Part shown: piece after piece, positions 43,923 to 53,133 of the stretch
Layout: the number at the start of each line of letters is the position of its first letter
How positions within the stretch are numbered: position 1 is the first letter of the stretch
Origin: Mycolicibacterium neoaurum
GTDB taxonomy: Bacteria > Actinomycetota > Actinomycetes > Mycobacteriales > Mycobacteriaceae
Direction of reading: 5' to 3'
Assembly (NCBI RefSeq): GCF_036946495.1
Contig: NZ_JAQIIX010000002.1
Location: 3,844,001 to 3,908,000, forward strand
DNA: 64,000 bases
Made by a program: the position numbers and the translations under genes
Notes under the pieces: generated by a model
The model's database searches: none
What the model was told of the DNA's origin: nothing
What the model saw: the letters and a program-made list of their open reading frames with translations, nothing else

Positions 43923-44780
43923 ATGCCTGTTCGTGCCCCGTTGCGCTCCGGAGAGCTGTCACCGACCCTGCCGGTGCCCAAATCGATCGAGCGCCCGGAG
44001 TACGCCTGGAAACCCACGGCAGTCGAGGGCAGCGAGCCCTGGGTCCAGACACCCGAGGTCATCGAGAAGATGCGTATCGCCGGGCGGATCGCCGCGGGCG
44101 CGCTGCGGGAAGCGGGCAAGGCCGTTGCGCCGGGTGTCACCACCGACCAGCTCGACCGCATCGCCCACCAATACATGATCGACCACGGCGCCTATCCGTC
44201 GACGCTCGGCTACAAGGGATTTCCCAAGTCGTGCTGCACCTCGCTCAACGAGGTCATCTGTCACGGCATCCCGGATTCCACGGTGATCGCCGACGGTGAC
44301 ATCGTCAACATCGATGTCACCGCCTATATCGGCGGCGTGCACGGCGATACGAACGCAACCTTTCTGGCCGGCGATGTCTCCGAGGAACACCGGCTGCTCG
44401 TAGAGCGCACCCACGAGGCGACCATGCGGGCGATCAAGGCGGTCAAACCCGGCCGCCAGCTCTCGATCGTCGGACGGGTCATCGAGGCGTACGCCAACCG
44501 GTTCGGTTACAACGTGGTTCGCGATTTCACCGGCCACGGCATCGGTGAGACGTTCCACAACGGATTGGTCGTGCTGCACTACGACCAGCCGGCCGTCGAG
44601 ACGGTGCTCGAACCCGGGATGACCTTCACCATCGAACCGATGATCAACCTCGGGTCGCTGGACTACGAGATCTGGGATGACGGCTGGACGGTGGCCACCC
44701 GGGACCTGAAGTGGACCGCCCAGTTCGAGCACACGCTCGTCGTCACCGAGGACGGTGCCGAGATTCTGACCCTGCCTTGA
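43923..44780 (+). CDS. map: Methionine aminopeptidase type I
   Basis: 285 residues including an N-terminal extension of about 45 residues with the SH3-binding-like PTLPVPKSIERPEY seen in mycobacterial MapB. The catalytic core has the metal ligands in NIDVTAYIGGVHGDTN, the His in FTGHGIGETFH, and TIEPMINLG. Removes the initiator methionine. The cobQ start overlaps its stop. Confidence 0.95.
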   Translation: MPVRAPLRSGELSPTLPVPKSIERPEYAWKPTAVEGSEPWVQTPEVIEKMRIAGRIAAGALREAGKAVAPGVTTDQLDRIAHQYMIDHGAYPSTLGYKGFPKSCCTSLNEVICHGIPDSTVIADGDIVNIDVTAYIGGVHGDTNATFLAGDVSEEHRLLVERTHEATMRAIKAVKPGRQLSIVGRVIEAYANRFGYNVVRDFTGHGIGETFHNGLVVLHYDQPAVETVLEPGMTFTIEPMINLGSLDYEIWDDGWTVATRDLKWTAQFEHTLVVTEDGAEILTLP

Positions 44781-46258
44781 GGGGCGCACTGCTGATCGCC
44801 GGCACCACCTCTGATGCCGGTAAGTCGATGGTGGTGGCCGGCCTCTGTAAGTTGCTGGCGCGCAGGGGTATCAGCGTCGCGCCGTTCAAGGCGCAGAACA
44901 TGAGCAACAACTCGGCGGTGACGGTCGAGGGCGGGGAGATCGGCCGGGCGCAGGCGGTTCAGGCCCGCGCCTGTGGCTTGGCGCCCAGCGTGCGTTTCAA
45001 TCCCGTATTGCTCAAACCCGGCAGCGACCGCACCTCACAGCTGGTGGTACGCGGCCAGGTCGCAGGCACGATGGCCGCCGGCGACTATTTCACCAGGCGC
45101 ACCCAGCTCGCCGAGATCGTCAATGATGAATTACGTTCCCTGCGAGACGAATTCGACGTCGTCATCTGCGAAGGGGCCGGCTCACCCGCCGAGATCAACC
45201 TGCGCGCCTCCGACCTGTCGAACATGGGGCTGGCACGCGCCGCCGACCTGCCGGTGGTAGTGGTCGGCGATATCGACCGCGGCGGACTGTTGGCCCACCT
45301 GTTCGGCACCGTCGCGGTGCTGTCACCGGAGGACCAGCGTCTGGTCAGCGGCTTTCTGGTCAACAAGTTCCGCGGCGATCCGGGACTGCTGTCACCCGGG
45401 CTGGACCAGCTGCGCGGGCTGACCGGTCGTCCCACCTACGGGGTGATCCCGTATCTGGAGGAACTGTGGATGGACACCGAGGACTCCTTATCGGTGCAAG
45501 CAGGCCGCACGTTGGGCGCTTCCGTTCCCGCCCTGGGGCGTGACGGGCTGCGCGTCGGTGCGATCCGGCTGCCACGCATCTCCAATTCGACCGATGTCGA
45601 GGCGCTGGCCTGCGAACCGGGTGTCGAGGTGCACTGGATCACCGAACCCGTCGAGCTCGCCGACGTCGACGTCGTGGTGCTGCCTGGCAGCAAGGCCACG
45701 GTGTCCGATCTGGACTGGTTGCGGGCCCGTGGGTTGGCCGACGCGGTGACCGCCCATGCGGCCGCCGGTGGTCCCGTGCTCGGGGTGTGCGGTGGCTTCC
45801 AGATGCTGTGCCGATCCATCGACGATCCGGTCGAGTCGAAGGCAGGCACCGTCGATGGATTGGGGCTGTTGGCCGCCGATATCGTGTTCGCGCAGCAGAA
45901 GACGTTGCGGCACTGGGAAACTCCACTGACAGGCTATGAGATTCACCACGGCCAGGTGGTCGGTGGCGCGGAGGCCGACTGGTTGGGGGTCGGCATCCGG
46001 CGTGGCCAGGTGTATGGGACCCACTGGCACGGCCTGCTCGACAACGACGAACTGCGCCGGTCCTGGCTGGCCGAGGTCGCCGAGGCGGCCGGGCGTACCG
46101 GCTTCGTGGTGGCGACCGACGTCAGCGTGCCCGCCCGTCGCGATGCCCAACTCGACGCCATGGCCGACGCGTTGCTCGCCCATGTCGACATCGACGCGAT
46201 GTTGGCGCTGCTGGCCGGAGCCCCGCAGCGACCCGTGATCACCCACCGCGCTCGGTAG
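44777..46258 (+). CDS. cobQ: Adenosylcobyric acid synthase
   Basis: 493 residues from TTG at 44777 (LRGALLIAGTTSDAGKS), overlapping the map stop. The P-loop-like GTTSDAGKS, the NMSNNSAV and NLRASDLSNMG segments and the glutaminase triad Cys in GVCGGFQMLC are present, with HWHG near the end. Amidates four carboxyls of the corrin ring during late B12 synthesis. Its partners cobO and cobB lie 15 kb away in this window. Confidence 0.93.
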   Translation: MRGALLIAGTTSDAGKSMVVAGLCKLLARRGISVAPFKAQNMSNNSAVTVEGGEIGRAQAVQARACGLAPSVRFNPVLLKPGSDRTSQLVVRGQVAGTMAAGDYFTRRTQLAEIVNDELRSLRDEFDVVICEGAGSPAEINLRASDLSNMGLARAADLPVVVVGDIDRGGLLAHLFGTVAVLSPEDQRLVSGFLVNKFRGDPGLLSPGLDQLRGLTGRPTYGVIPYLEELWMDTEDSLSVQAGRTLGASVPALGRDGLRVGAIRLPRISNSTDVEALACEPGVEVHWITEPVELADVDVVVLPGSKATVSDLDWLRARGLADAVTAHAAAGGPVLGVCGGFQMLCRSIDDPVESKAGTVDGLGLLAADIVFAQQKTLRHWETPLTGYEIHHGQVVGGAEADWLGVGIRRGQVYGTHWHGLLDNDELRRSWLAEVAEAAGRTGFVVATDVSVPARRDAQLDAMADALLAHVDIDAMLALLAGAPQRPVITHRAR

Positions 46259-46267
46259 CCTGGGCCC

Positions 46268-46936
46268 ATGATCTGCGCACTCCGGTGGTTGTCCGTACTG
46301 GTCGCCGTGCTGACGACGCTCACGGGCTGCACGAGCGCGGTTCCGGGGACGCCGACGTGGCCCGGTGCGCGCCTGGAGAAGGTGGTGCTGACGGCAGCAG
46401 ATTTCCCCGACGGTGTGCAGTACGACCGCATCGTCGAGGATGCAGGGGTACCCGACGGGGCGGGCGGACCGCCGCCGATGCTCTCGGACCCGCCCGGGTG
46501 CAGCGAGGGATTCAGCAAGTCGATCGGCGCCACGGCAGAGCGTGGTCCGGGCAGCGCCGCTAAGTACGTCGTCGGCTACAACGGGGCGCGGATGCTGATC
46601 ACCGTGTTGAGCTGGTCGCTGGACACCGAGACGCTGCAGGCGATCGCCGAACGCTGTGAACGCTTCGTCACCTATTTCGGGCCCGGATCGCCCTCGATCC
46701 CGATGACCACGACCGCCCTGGACACCGACCGCGACGGCGCGCTGGTCTATCAGCAGACCATGGAGCTGGGTGGGGCGCGCAGCAGCGTCTTCTTCTCGTT
46801 CGAGAACGTGGGTTCGATGGCGGTGTTCGGCGTCGCCTTTCCCACCCCGGATCCCCGGATCCCGGTCAAAGCGACGCTGCCGCAGACCTTTCTGGAGGCG
46901 ATGGGCAAGCAGGCCGAACGCTTGGAACAGGCGTGA
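46268..46936 (+). CDS. Lipoprotein, probable DUF5642 type
   Basis: 222 residues with a lipoprotein signal ending LTGCTSA. The mature part contains VVLTAADFPDGVQYDRI and the cysteines in PPGCSEGF and ERCERF, a pattern I associate with mycobacterial DUF5642 lipoproteins of the PknH-sensor-like fold. Function unknown. The start lies 9 bases after the cobQ stop. Confidence 0.72.
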   Translation: MICALRWLSVLVAVLTTLTGCTSAVPGTPTWPGARLEKVVLTAADFPDGVQYDRIVEDAGVPDGAGGPPPMLSDPPGCSEGFSKSIGATAERGPGSAAKYVVGYNGARMLITVLSWSLDTETLQAIAERCERFVTYFGPGSPSIPMTTTALDTDRDGALVYQQTMELGGARSSVFFSFENVGSMAVFGVAFPTPDPRIPVKATLPQTFLEAMGKQAERLEQA

Positions 46937-46979
46937 AGACCGGTGAAAACAGCCCCGCCGGACAGCGGGATGACCTAGC

Positions 46980-47552
46980 GTGACCGAAATGCCCACCACG
47001 ACCGTGACCGTCGACGGAACTGGGTTCGCGGTGGACGTCGCGGGTCCGGAGAACGCCGGTGCAGTCGTGCTGCTCGGCTCGGCGCAACTCGCGCCCGCCG
47101 CCTATGACGGGGTGTGCCAACGGCTGCACACCGCGTCGCTGCGCACCGTGGTGATCGCCGCGCATCCGCGCCTGGACGCCGCAGCGGTCATCGCCATCAT
47201 GGACACCCTGGACATCCGCTGGAGCACACTGGTCGGCGATCGGGCAGGTGCCGAGATCGCCTGGGAGCTCGCGGCGACCCGACTGGACCGGTTCACCGGT
47301 CTGGTGGTGATCGATCGGGGTCACCCGCGGGTCACCGATGAGGCCGGGGTGATTCGCAACGAGAACTGCAAGCCGGTCGAGGTCGCGACGACCGTACTGG
47401 TCAGCACCACCGTGGCTGCTGATATCGCCAGGGCGAGCCAGCGCTACGTCTACGGCGAGTTCCGGCTCGTCGAATTGTTGGGCCGGCGCAATGCCGGCGA
47501 GTCGACCGCGCAACTGGCGGCCGAGATCGTGATGCGCACCAGTACCTGGTGA
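46980..47552 (+). CDS. Alpha/beta-hydrolase-like protein without nucleophile
   Basis: 190 residues, GTG start. The fold is suggested by AGAVVLLGSAQLAPAAYDGV, the strand-helix IRWSTLVGDRAGAEIAWELA and VVIDRGHP. The nucleophile elbow G-x-Ser-x-G is G86-D-R-A-G90, with Arg88 in place of the catalytic residue. No clear catalytic His remains at the end. It may be a binding protein or a pseudo-enzyme. No operon partner is visible. Confidence 0.7.
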   Translation: MTEMPTTTVTVDGTGFAVDVAGPENAGAVVLLGSAQLAPAAYDGVCQRLHTASLRTVVIAAHPRLDAAAVIAIMDTLDIRWSTLVGDRAGAEIAWELAATRLDRFTGLVVIDRGHPRVTDEAGVIRNENCKPVEVATTVLVSTTVAADIARASQRYVYGEFRLVELLGRRNAGESTAQLAAEIVMRTSTW

Positions 47553-47664
47553 CTTGCTCCCGACCTGGCGGGTCCTCTCGCTTTCCATTGGTCTGATGGC
47601 CTACCTTTAGAGGTGACGGCTGGGTCGATGCCGATCCGCGCCGAGCCGACAGGACGGAGCCAGC

Positions 47665-49014
47665 ATGCTGACGCAAGCCGAATTGGAGCGTCTTGTTGCC
47701 GCCGGGGAGATCGACACGGTCATCGTCGCCTTCCCCGATATGCAGGGCAGGCTGACCGGTAAACGGGTATCGGCACGGTTGTTCGTGGAAGAAGTCGCCG
47801 CCCATGGCGCCGAATGTTGTAACTACCTGTTGGCCGTCGACGTGGACATGAACACCGTCGAGGGCTACGCCATGTCCAGCTGGGAAACCGGCTACGGCGA
47901 CATGGTCATGACCCCCGATTTCGACACGCTGCGCCTGCTGCCCTGGCTACCCGGCTCGGCGCTGCTGATGGCCGATCTGTCCTTCACCGACGGCAAGCCG
48001 GTCGCCCCCGCGCCGCGCAGCATCCTGGCCGCACAGCTCAAGCGGCTCGCCGACCGCGGGCTGAGTGCCTACGTGGGTACCGAGCTGGAGTTCATGGTCT
48101 TCGACGACACCTTCCGCGATGCGTGGAAGGCCGGATACCGCGGGCTGACCCCGGCCAGCGACTACAACATCGACTACGCGATGCTGGCTTCGACGCGGAT
48201 GGAACCGCTGCTGCGCGATATCCGGCTCGGCATGGACGGTGCCGGGATGTACTGCGAGGGCGTCAAAGGGGAGTGCAACCTCGGCCAGCAGGAGATCGCG
48301 TTCCGGTATGACGAAGCGCTGGTCACCTGCGACAACCACACCATCTACAAGAACGGTGCCAAGGAGATCGCCGACCAGCACGGCAAATCGCTGACCTTCA
48401 TGGCCAAGTTCGACGAACGTGAAGGCAACAGCTGCCATATCCACATATCTCTTCGGGGTACCGACGGTGCGGCGGTCTTCGCCGATGACACCGACCCGCT
48501 GGGGATGTCGCCGATGTTCCGCAGCTTCGTGGCCGGCCAGCTCGCCACGCTACGCGAGATGAGCCTGTGGTATGCGCCGAACATCAACTCCTACAAGCGA
48601 TTCGCCGATGGCAGTTTCGCCCCGACGGCAGTGGCCTGGGGTTTGGACAACCGGACCTGCGCCCTGCGCGTCGTCGGACACGGGCAGGGCATGCGGATGG
48701 AGAACCGGGCACCCGGCGGCGATGTCAATCAGTACCTGGCCGTATCGGCGCTGATCGCCGGTGGACTCCACGGTATCGACAACGAGCTCGAGCTTCCGGA
48801 TGCGTTGGCAGGCAATGCCTATACCAGCGGCGCCGACCGGCTGCCGACCACGCTGGCCGAGGCCGCCGACTTGTTCGAGGCGTCGCAGGTTGCGCGCGAC
48901 GCGTTCGGGGACGAGGTCGTCGAGCATTATCTGAACAACGCTCGGGTCGAGCTGAAGGCCTTCAATGCGGCCGTCACCGACTGGGAGAGGGTACGGGGTT
49001 TTGAACGGCTCTGA
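47665..49014 (+). CDS. glnA4: Glutamine synthetase family ligase (GlnA4-like)
   Basis: 449 residues. The GS core is present with KGECNLGQQEIAFRYDEAL, ELEFMVFDDTFRDA and the phosphate-binding RVVGHGQGMRMENRAPGGDVN. It lacks the adenylylation loop of the housekeeping enzyme and clusters with gamma-glutamyl catabolic genes, so it should glutamylate an amine (ethanolamine, a polyamine or similar), as Streptomyces GlnA4 and GlnA3 do. The next gene starts inside its end. Confidence 0.88.
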   Translation: MLTQAELERLVAAGEIDTVIVAFPDMQGRLTGKRVSARLFVEEVAAHGAECCNYLLAVDVDMNTVEGYAMSSWETGYGDMVMTPDFDTLRLLPWLPGSALLMADLSFTDGKPVAPAPRSILAAQLKRLADRGLSAYVGTELEFMVFDDTFRDAWKAGYRGLTPASDYNIDYAMLASTRMEPLLRDIRLGMDGAGMYCEGVKGECNLGQQEIAFRYDEALVTCDNHTIYKNGAKEIADQHGKSLTFMAKFDEREGNSCHIHISLRGTDGAAVFADDTDPLGMSPMFRSFVAGQLATLREMSLWYAPNINSYKRFADGSFAPTAVAWGLDNRTCALRVVGHGQGMRMENRAPGGDVNQYLAVSALIAGGLHGIDNELELPDALAGNAYTSGADRLPTTLAEAADLFEASQVARDAFGDEVVEHYLNNARVELKAFNAAVTDWERVRGFERL

Positions 49015-49807
49015 GGTTGTGCACGACTCTGAGAATCCCGGAACACACCCCGGGTGCCCGCCGATCCTTGGCCTGACGACCTATCTCCAGCAGGCCCAGA
49101 CCGGGGTCTGGGACGTGCAGGCCAGCTTCCTGCCCGCCATCTATCTGCAGGGTGTGAACCTGGCCGGTGGTACCGCGGTGCTGCTGCCGCCCCAGCGGCC
49201 CGACGTCGCCGACCGGGTGCTCGACGGTCTCGACGGGTTGATCATCACCGGTGGTCGTGACGTCGACCCGGCGGCCTACGGCCACGTCAGGCATCCATCG
49301 ACCGACGAGCCCGCCGGCGATCGCGATGCCTGGGAGTTCGCCCTCGTCGAGCGGGCGTTGGCACGCGGGCTTCCTGTGCTCGGGATCTGCCGCGGTGCAC
49401 AGGTTCTCAACGTCGTGCTCGGGGGCACCCTGCACCAGCATCTGCCCGATGTGCTCGGACACAGCCGCCACCAACTCGGCAATGCGGTGTTCACCACCTC
49501 GGCGGTGGTGACGGTGCCCGGAACCCGGCTGGCCGCACTCATCGGGGAGAGCACCGACGCCCAGTGCTATCACCACCAGGGCATCGACCGGCTGGGACGT
49601 GGGCTGATCGTCAGTGCGCTCGACGGTGCCGACCGCACCATCGAAGCCGTGGAACTCGACCCCGGTGCCCACCCCGATCAGTTCGCGATCGCCGTGCAAT
49701 GGCATCCCGAGGAGCGGCTGGACGATCTGCGCCTGTTCGCCGCCGTCGTCGCCGCCGCCCGCGAGTACGCGCACACCAGACATCCATCGGCAGAAAGCGT
49801 TTCATGA
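49001..49807 (+). CDS. Gamma-glutamyl hydrolase (PuuD-type class I amidotransferase)
   Basis: 268 residues from TTG at 49001, with GGAGAGG about 10 bases before it; GTG at 49019 is an alternative. The nucleophile Cys lies in GICRGAQVLN and the triad ends in WHPEE; the YHHQGID segment is typical of peptidase C26 gamma-Glu-GABA hydrolases. Releases glutamate from gamma-glutamylated intermediates. Its stop overlaps the aldehyde dehydrogenase start. Confidence 0.88.
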   Translation: MNGSEVVHDSENPGTHPGCPPILGLTTYLQQAQTGVWDVQASFLPAIYLQGVNLAGGTAVLLPPQRPDVADRVLDGLDGLIITGGRDVDPAAYGHVRHPSTDEPAGDRDAWEFALVERALARGLPVLGICRGAQVLNVVLGGTLHQHLPDVLGHSRHQLGNAVFTTSAVVTVPGTRLAALIGESTDAQCYHHQGIDRLGRGLIVSALDGADRTIEAVELDPGAHPDQFAIAVQWHPEERLDDLRLFAAVVAAAREYAHTRHPSAESVS

Positions 49808-51171
49808 CCAGTTGTGACGTCATCAACCCGGCGACCGAAGAACTGCTACGCCAGGTCGAACTGCTCGACGTCGCCGCCGTCGACGATGCGGTGGCCCGTG
49901 CGGTCGTCGCGCAACGGAAATGGGCCCGGCTCGCCCCCGCGGAGCGGGCCGCCGGCTTACGTGCCTTCGCCGCCGTCGTCGATGCTCACATCGGCGAACT
50001 CGCCGCCCTCGAGGTGGCCAACTCCGGGCACCCGATAGGACAGGCCGAATGGGAGGCCGGCCATGTCCGAGATGTGCTGACCTTCTACGCGGCCAGCCCG
50101 GAACGCCTGTCCGGCAAGCAGATCCCGGTCGCCGGCGGCATCGACGTCACGTTCAACGAGCCGCTCGGGGTGGTGGGCATCATCACCCCGTGGAACTTCC
50201 CGATGACCATCGCGTCCTGGGGATTCGCGCCCGCGCTGGCCGCAGGTAACGCCGTCCTGGTCAAACCCGCCGAGTGGACCCCGCTGACCACGCTGCGGCT
50301 GGCCGAGCTGGCCGTCACAGCGGGCCTGGATCCCGACCTGTTCCAGGTGCTGCCCGGGGCGGGCCCGGTGGTGGGGGAGCGGTTCGTCACCCACCCAGAC
50401 GTCCGCAAGGTCGTCTTCACCGGCTCCACCGCGATCGGCACCCGGGTGATGGCGGGGGCCGCCGCGCACGTCAAGCGGGTGACCCTGGAACTGGGCGGCA
50501 AGAGCGCCAACATCATCTTCGACGACTGCGATCTGGAGCGAGCGGCCGCGACGGCACCCTACGGAGTGTTCGACAATGCCGGGCAGGACTGCTGCGCGCG
50601 CAGCCGGATCCTGGTGCAGCGCAATGTCTACGAGCGATTCATGGAGCTTCTCGAGCCCGCCGTTTCCGCGGTCAGGGTGGGTGACCCGACATCACCGGAG
50701 ACCGAGATGGGGCCACTGGTATCACGCAAGCATTGGGAGTCGGTGCGCAGCTACGTGCCCGACGACGCGCCGATCGCGTTCCGCGGATCCGCGCCGCAAG
50801 GCCCCGGATTCTGGTTCCCGCCAACCGTCCTGACCCCGCAGCGCACCGACCGCACCGTCACCGAGGAGATCTTCGGACCCGTCGTCACGGTGCTGCCGTT
50901 CGACGACGAAGCCGATGCCATCACGCTGGCCAACGACACCGAATACGGGTTATCCGGTTCGATCTGGACCGACAACCTGTCACGGGCGCTGCGGGTGTCG
51001 CGTGCCGTCGAAGCGGGCAACCTGAGCGTCAACTCGCATTCCTCGGTCCGTTACACCACCCCCTTCGGTGGTTTCAAGCAATCCGGTCTGGGCCGCGAGC
51101 TCGGCCCGGATGCGCCGCTGTCCTTCACCGAGACCAAGAACGTGTTCATCGCCGTCGGCGAAGCCCAGTAG
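49804..51171 (+). CDS. Aldehyde dehydrogenase
   Basis: 455 residues. PWNFPMTIASWGFAPALAAG, FTGSTAIGTRVM, the Glu in LELGGKSANIIFDDCD and the catalytic-Cys region NAGQDCCARSRILV are all seen; PFGGFKQSGLGRE closes the fold. Oxidises an aldehyde such as a gamma-glutamyl-amino-aldehyde to the acid. Fits the third step of the gamma-glutamylation route in this cluster (Rv2858c equivalent). Confidence 0.93.
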   Translation: MTSCDVINPATEELLRQVELLDVAAVDDAVARAVVAQRKWARLAPAERAAGLRAFAAVVDAHIGELAALEVANSGHPIGQAEWEAGHVRDVLTFYAASPERLSGKQIPVAGGIDVTFNEPLGVVGIITPWNFPMTIASWGFAPALAAGNAVLVKPAEWTPLTTLRLAELAVTAGLDPDLFQVLPGAGPVVGERFVTHPDVRKVVFTGSTAIGTRVMAGAAAHVKRVTLELGGKSANIIFDDCDLERAAATAPYGVFDNAGQDCCARSRILVQRNVYERFMELLEPAVSAVRVGDPTSPETEMGPLVSRKHWESVRSYVPDDAPIAFRGSAPQGPGFWFPPTVLTPQRTDRTVTEEIFGPVVTVLPFDDEADAITLANDTEYGLSGSIWTDNLSRALRVSRAVEAGNLSVNSHSSVRYTTPFGGFKQSGLGRELGPDAPLSFTETKNVFIAVGEAQ

Positions 51172-51182
51172 AGGAGAGGCAA

Positions 51183-51956
51183 GTGGATCTGACCCAGCGA
51201 CTCAAGGACAAGGTCGCCGTCATCACCGGCGGTGCCAGCGGGATCGGACTGGCCGCCGCGAAGCGCATGCAGGCCGAGGGCGCCATCGTGGTCATCGGTG
51301 ATGTCGACGCGGCCACCGGTCAGTCGGTGGCCAACGATCTCAACGTCACCTTCGTCCAGGTCGACGTCGCCGACCCGGTCGCGGTGGACAACCTGTTCGA
51401 CACCGCCTTCGAGGTACACGGCGGCGTGGACATCGCCTTCAACAACGCCGGGATAAGCCCGCCCGAGGACGATCTGATCGAGAACACCAGCCTGGATGCC
51501 TGGCAGCGGGTCCAGGACATCAACCTCAAATCGGTCTTCCTATGCTCCAAAGCCGCACTGCGGCACATGGTTCCCGCGCAGCGCGGGTCGATCATCAACA
51601 CCGCGTCCTTCGTGGCAGTGATGGGTTCGGCGACCTCCCAGATCTCCTACACCGCCTCCAAGGGCGGCGTGCTGGCGATGTCGCGTGAACTCGGTGTGCA
51701 GTTCGCGCGCCAGGGCATCCGGGTCAACGCGCTGTGCCCCGGGCCGGTGAACACCCCGCTGCTCAAGGAACTGTTCGCCAAGGATCCCGAGCGGGCGGCG
51801 CGTAGGTTGGTGCACGTGCCGGTCGGCCGGTTCGCCGAACCCGAGGAGCTCGCCGCCGCGGTAGCCTTCCTGGCCAGTGATGATGCCTCGTTCATCACCG
51901 GCTCGTCGTTCCTCGTCGACGGTGGCATCAGCTCGGCCTACGTGACACCGCTGTAA
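51183..51956 (+). CDS. Short-chain dehydrogenase/reductase
   Basis: 257 residues, GTG start with ribosome-binding site GAGGAGAGG. NAD-binding VITGGASGIGLAAAKRM, NNAG, active-site Ser in NTASFVAVMGSATSQ, and YTASKGG with the catalytic Tyr and Lys. Oxidises or reduces an alcohol or carbonyl intermediate of the same pathway (Rv2857c equivalent). Confidence 0.92.
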   Translation: MDLTQRLKDKVAVITGGASGIGLAAAKRMQAEGAIVVIGDVDAATGQSVANDLNVTFVQVDVADPVAVDNLFDTAFEVHGGVDIAFNNAGISPPEDDLIENTSLDAWQRVQDINLKSVFLCSKAALRHMVPAQRGSIINTASFVAVMGSATSQISYTASKGGVLAMSRELGVQFARQGIRVNALCPGPVNTPLLKELFAKDPERAARRLVHVPVGRFAEPEELAAAVAFLASDDASFITGSSFLVDGGISSAYVTPL

Positions 51957-51969
51957 AGGGAGGCTTCCG

Positions 51970-52698
51970 TTGTCGGTGGGACCGGATCCACAGCCGGCCA
52001 GCGATGCCTTGCTGCGTCCGGTCCGGCTCGGCAATGCGTTCGAGGACACCGTGGGCAGGCTGTTGCAGATGATCCGGCTCGGGGTGTTGGCGCCCGGTGA
52101 CTCGCTGCCACCGGAACGCGAGCTCGCCGCCCGGCTCGGCGTCAGCCGCGACACCGTGCGTGAAGCCATCAAATCGCTTGCCGATACCGGCTATCTGGTC
52201 TCCAAACGCGGCCGTTACGGTGGCACCTTCCTGGCCGACGCGCTGCCCGAACATGCGCAACCATCCGACGGTGACACGGTCACCCGCGATGTCCTCGACG
52301 ATGTGCTGCGGCTGCGCGAGATCCTGGAGGTGGGGGCGGCGCGGATGGCCGCCACCCGCGCCCTGAGCGAGGCCGAAGCCGCCGAGTTGCGCTCGCGCTG
52401 CGAGGATGTGCGCGGTGCCGCTGCCGAGGATTACCGGCGGCTGGACTCGCGGCTGCACCTGGCCATCGCCGAGGCCGCCGGATCGGTCTCGCTGGTGCCG
52501 CTGGTAGCCGAGAACCGGATGCGGATCAACGCATTACTCGACCAGATCCCGCTGCTGGGCCGCAACATCTCACACTCCGACGAACAGCACGATGCGATCG
52601 TCGAGGCCATCCTGGCCGGGGATGCCGGCGCCGCCGCCGATGCGATGTGCGCGCATCTGGCCGGCTCGGCGGCGCTGCTGCACGGCTTTCTGGATTGA
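51970..52698 (+). CDS. FadR-type GntR regulator
   Basis: 242 residues, TTG start with the ribosome-binding site AAGGGAGG (GTG at 51976 is possible). The N-terminal winged helix has DSLPPERELAARLGVSRDTVREAIKSLA, followed by the all-helical FCD ligand domain (LREILEVGAARMAATRAL, LHLAIAEAAGS). Last gene of the glnA4 unit, so a likely repressor of it, relieved by a pathway metabolite. Confidence 0.9.
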   Translation: MSVGPDPQPASDALLRPVRLGNAFEDTVGRLLQMIRLGVLAPGDSLPPERELAARLGVSRDTVREAIKSLADTGYLVSKRGRYGGTFLADALPEHAQPSDGDTVTRDVLDDVLRLREILEVGAARMAATRALSEAEAAELRSRCEDVRGAAAEDYRRLDSRLHLAIAEAAGSVSLVPLVAENRMRINALLDQIPLLGRNISHSDEQHDAIVEAILAGDAGAAADAMCAHLAGSAALLHGFLD

Positions 52699-52740
52699 GC
52701 GCTGCGACGCACATCGCCGTCGGCGACTAGATTGCCAGTC

Positions 52741-53061
52741 ATGGAGGACGCGTCGGCGATACACAAGGCGACATCGGCGCTGACCGATGTCGACACCGGT
52801 GAGTGGGCCCGTCGCTTCGATCTGTTGTCCGACCCGCACCGACTGGAGATCCTGCTCAGCCTGCACCGTGTGCCCGGAATCTGCGTCGGTGACCTTGCCG
52901 CGGCCCTGAACCGATCTGAAAATGCTGTCTCGCAAGCACTTCGGGTGCTCCGGGGACAGGGTTGGGTGGAGAGCACTCGCGCCGGCCGCACCGTGAGCTA
53001 TCGGCTCGACGACGAGATCGTGCACGATCTGCTGCACTGGATCGGCGCCGGGCACAGCTGA
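52741..53061 (+). CDS. ArsR/SmtB-family metal sensor
   Basis: 106 residues from ATG 52741. The winged helix is SDPHRLEILLSLHRVPG then VGDLAAALNRSENAVSQALRVLRGQGWV. The C-terminal EIVHDLLHWIGAGHS has several His residues suitable for a Ni/Co site of the NmtR/SmtB alpha-5 kind. It precedes nicT by 72 bases on the same strand and probably controls it. Confidence 0.82.
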   Translation: MEDASAIHKATSALTDVDTGEWARRFDLLSDPHRLEILLSLHRVPGICVGDLAAALNRSENAVSQALRVLRGQGWVESTRAGRTVSYRLDDEIVHDLLHWIGAGHS

Positions 53062-53084
53062 CACCACCACGGGAAATCGGCCGG

Positions 53085-53108
53085 ACATCTTTTCGCTTGG
53101 ACAGATGT
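53085..53108. promoter_or_regulatory. Inverted repeat before nicT, candidate ArsR operator
   Basis: Perfect 6-base arms ACATCT and AGATGT with a 12-base spacer lie in the 72-base gap between the arsR-type gene and nicT, 26 bases before the nicT ATG. The span suits an ArsR/SmtB-type dimer site, but it lacks the usual TGAA/TTCA core. Confidence 0.35.
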
Positions 53109-53133
53109 TGGAGTATCGGCTTAGGCTCGGTCG

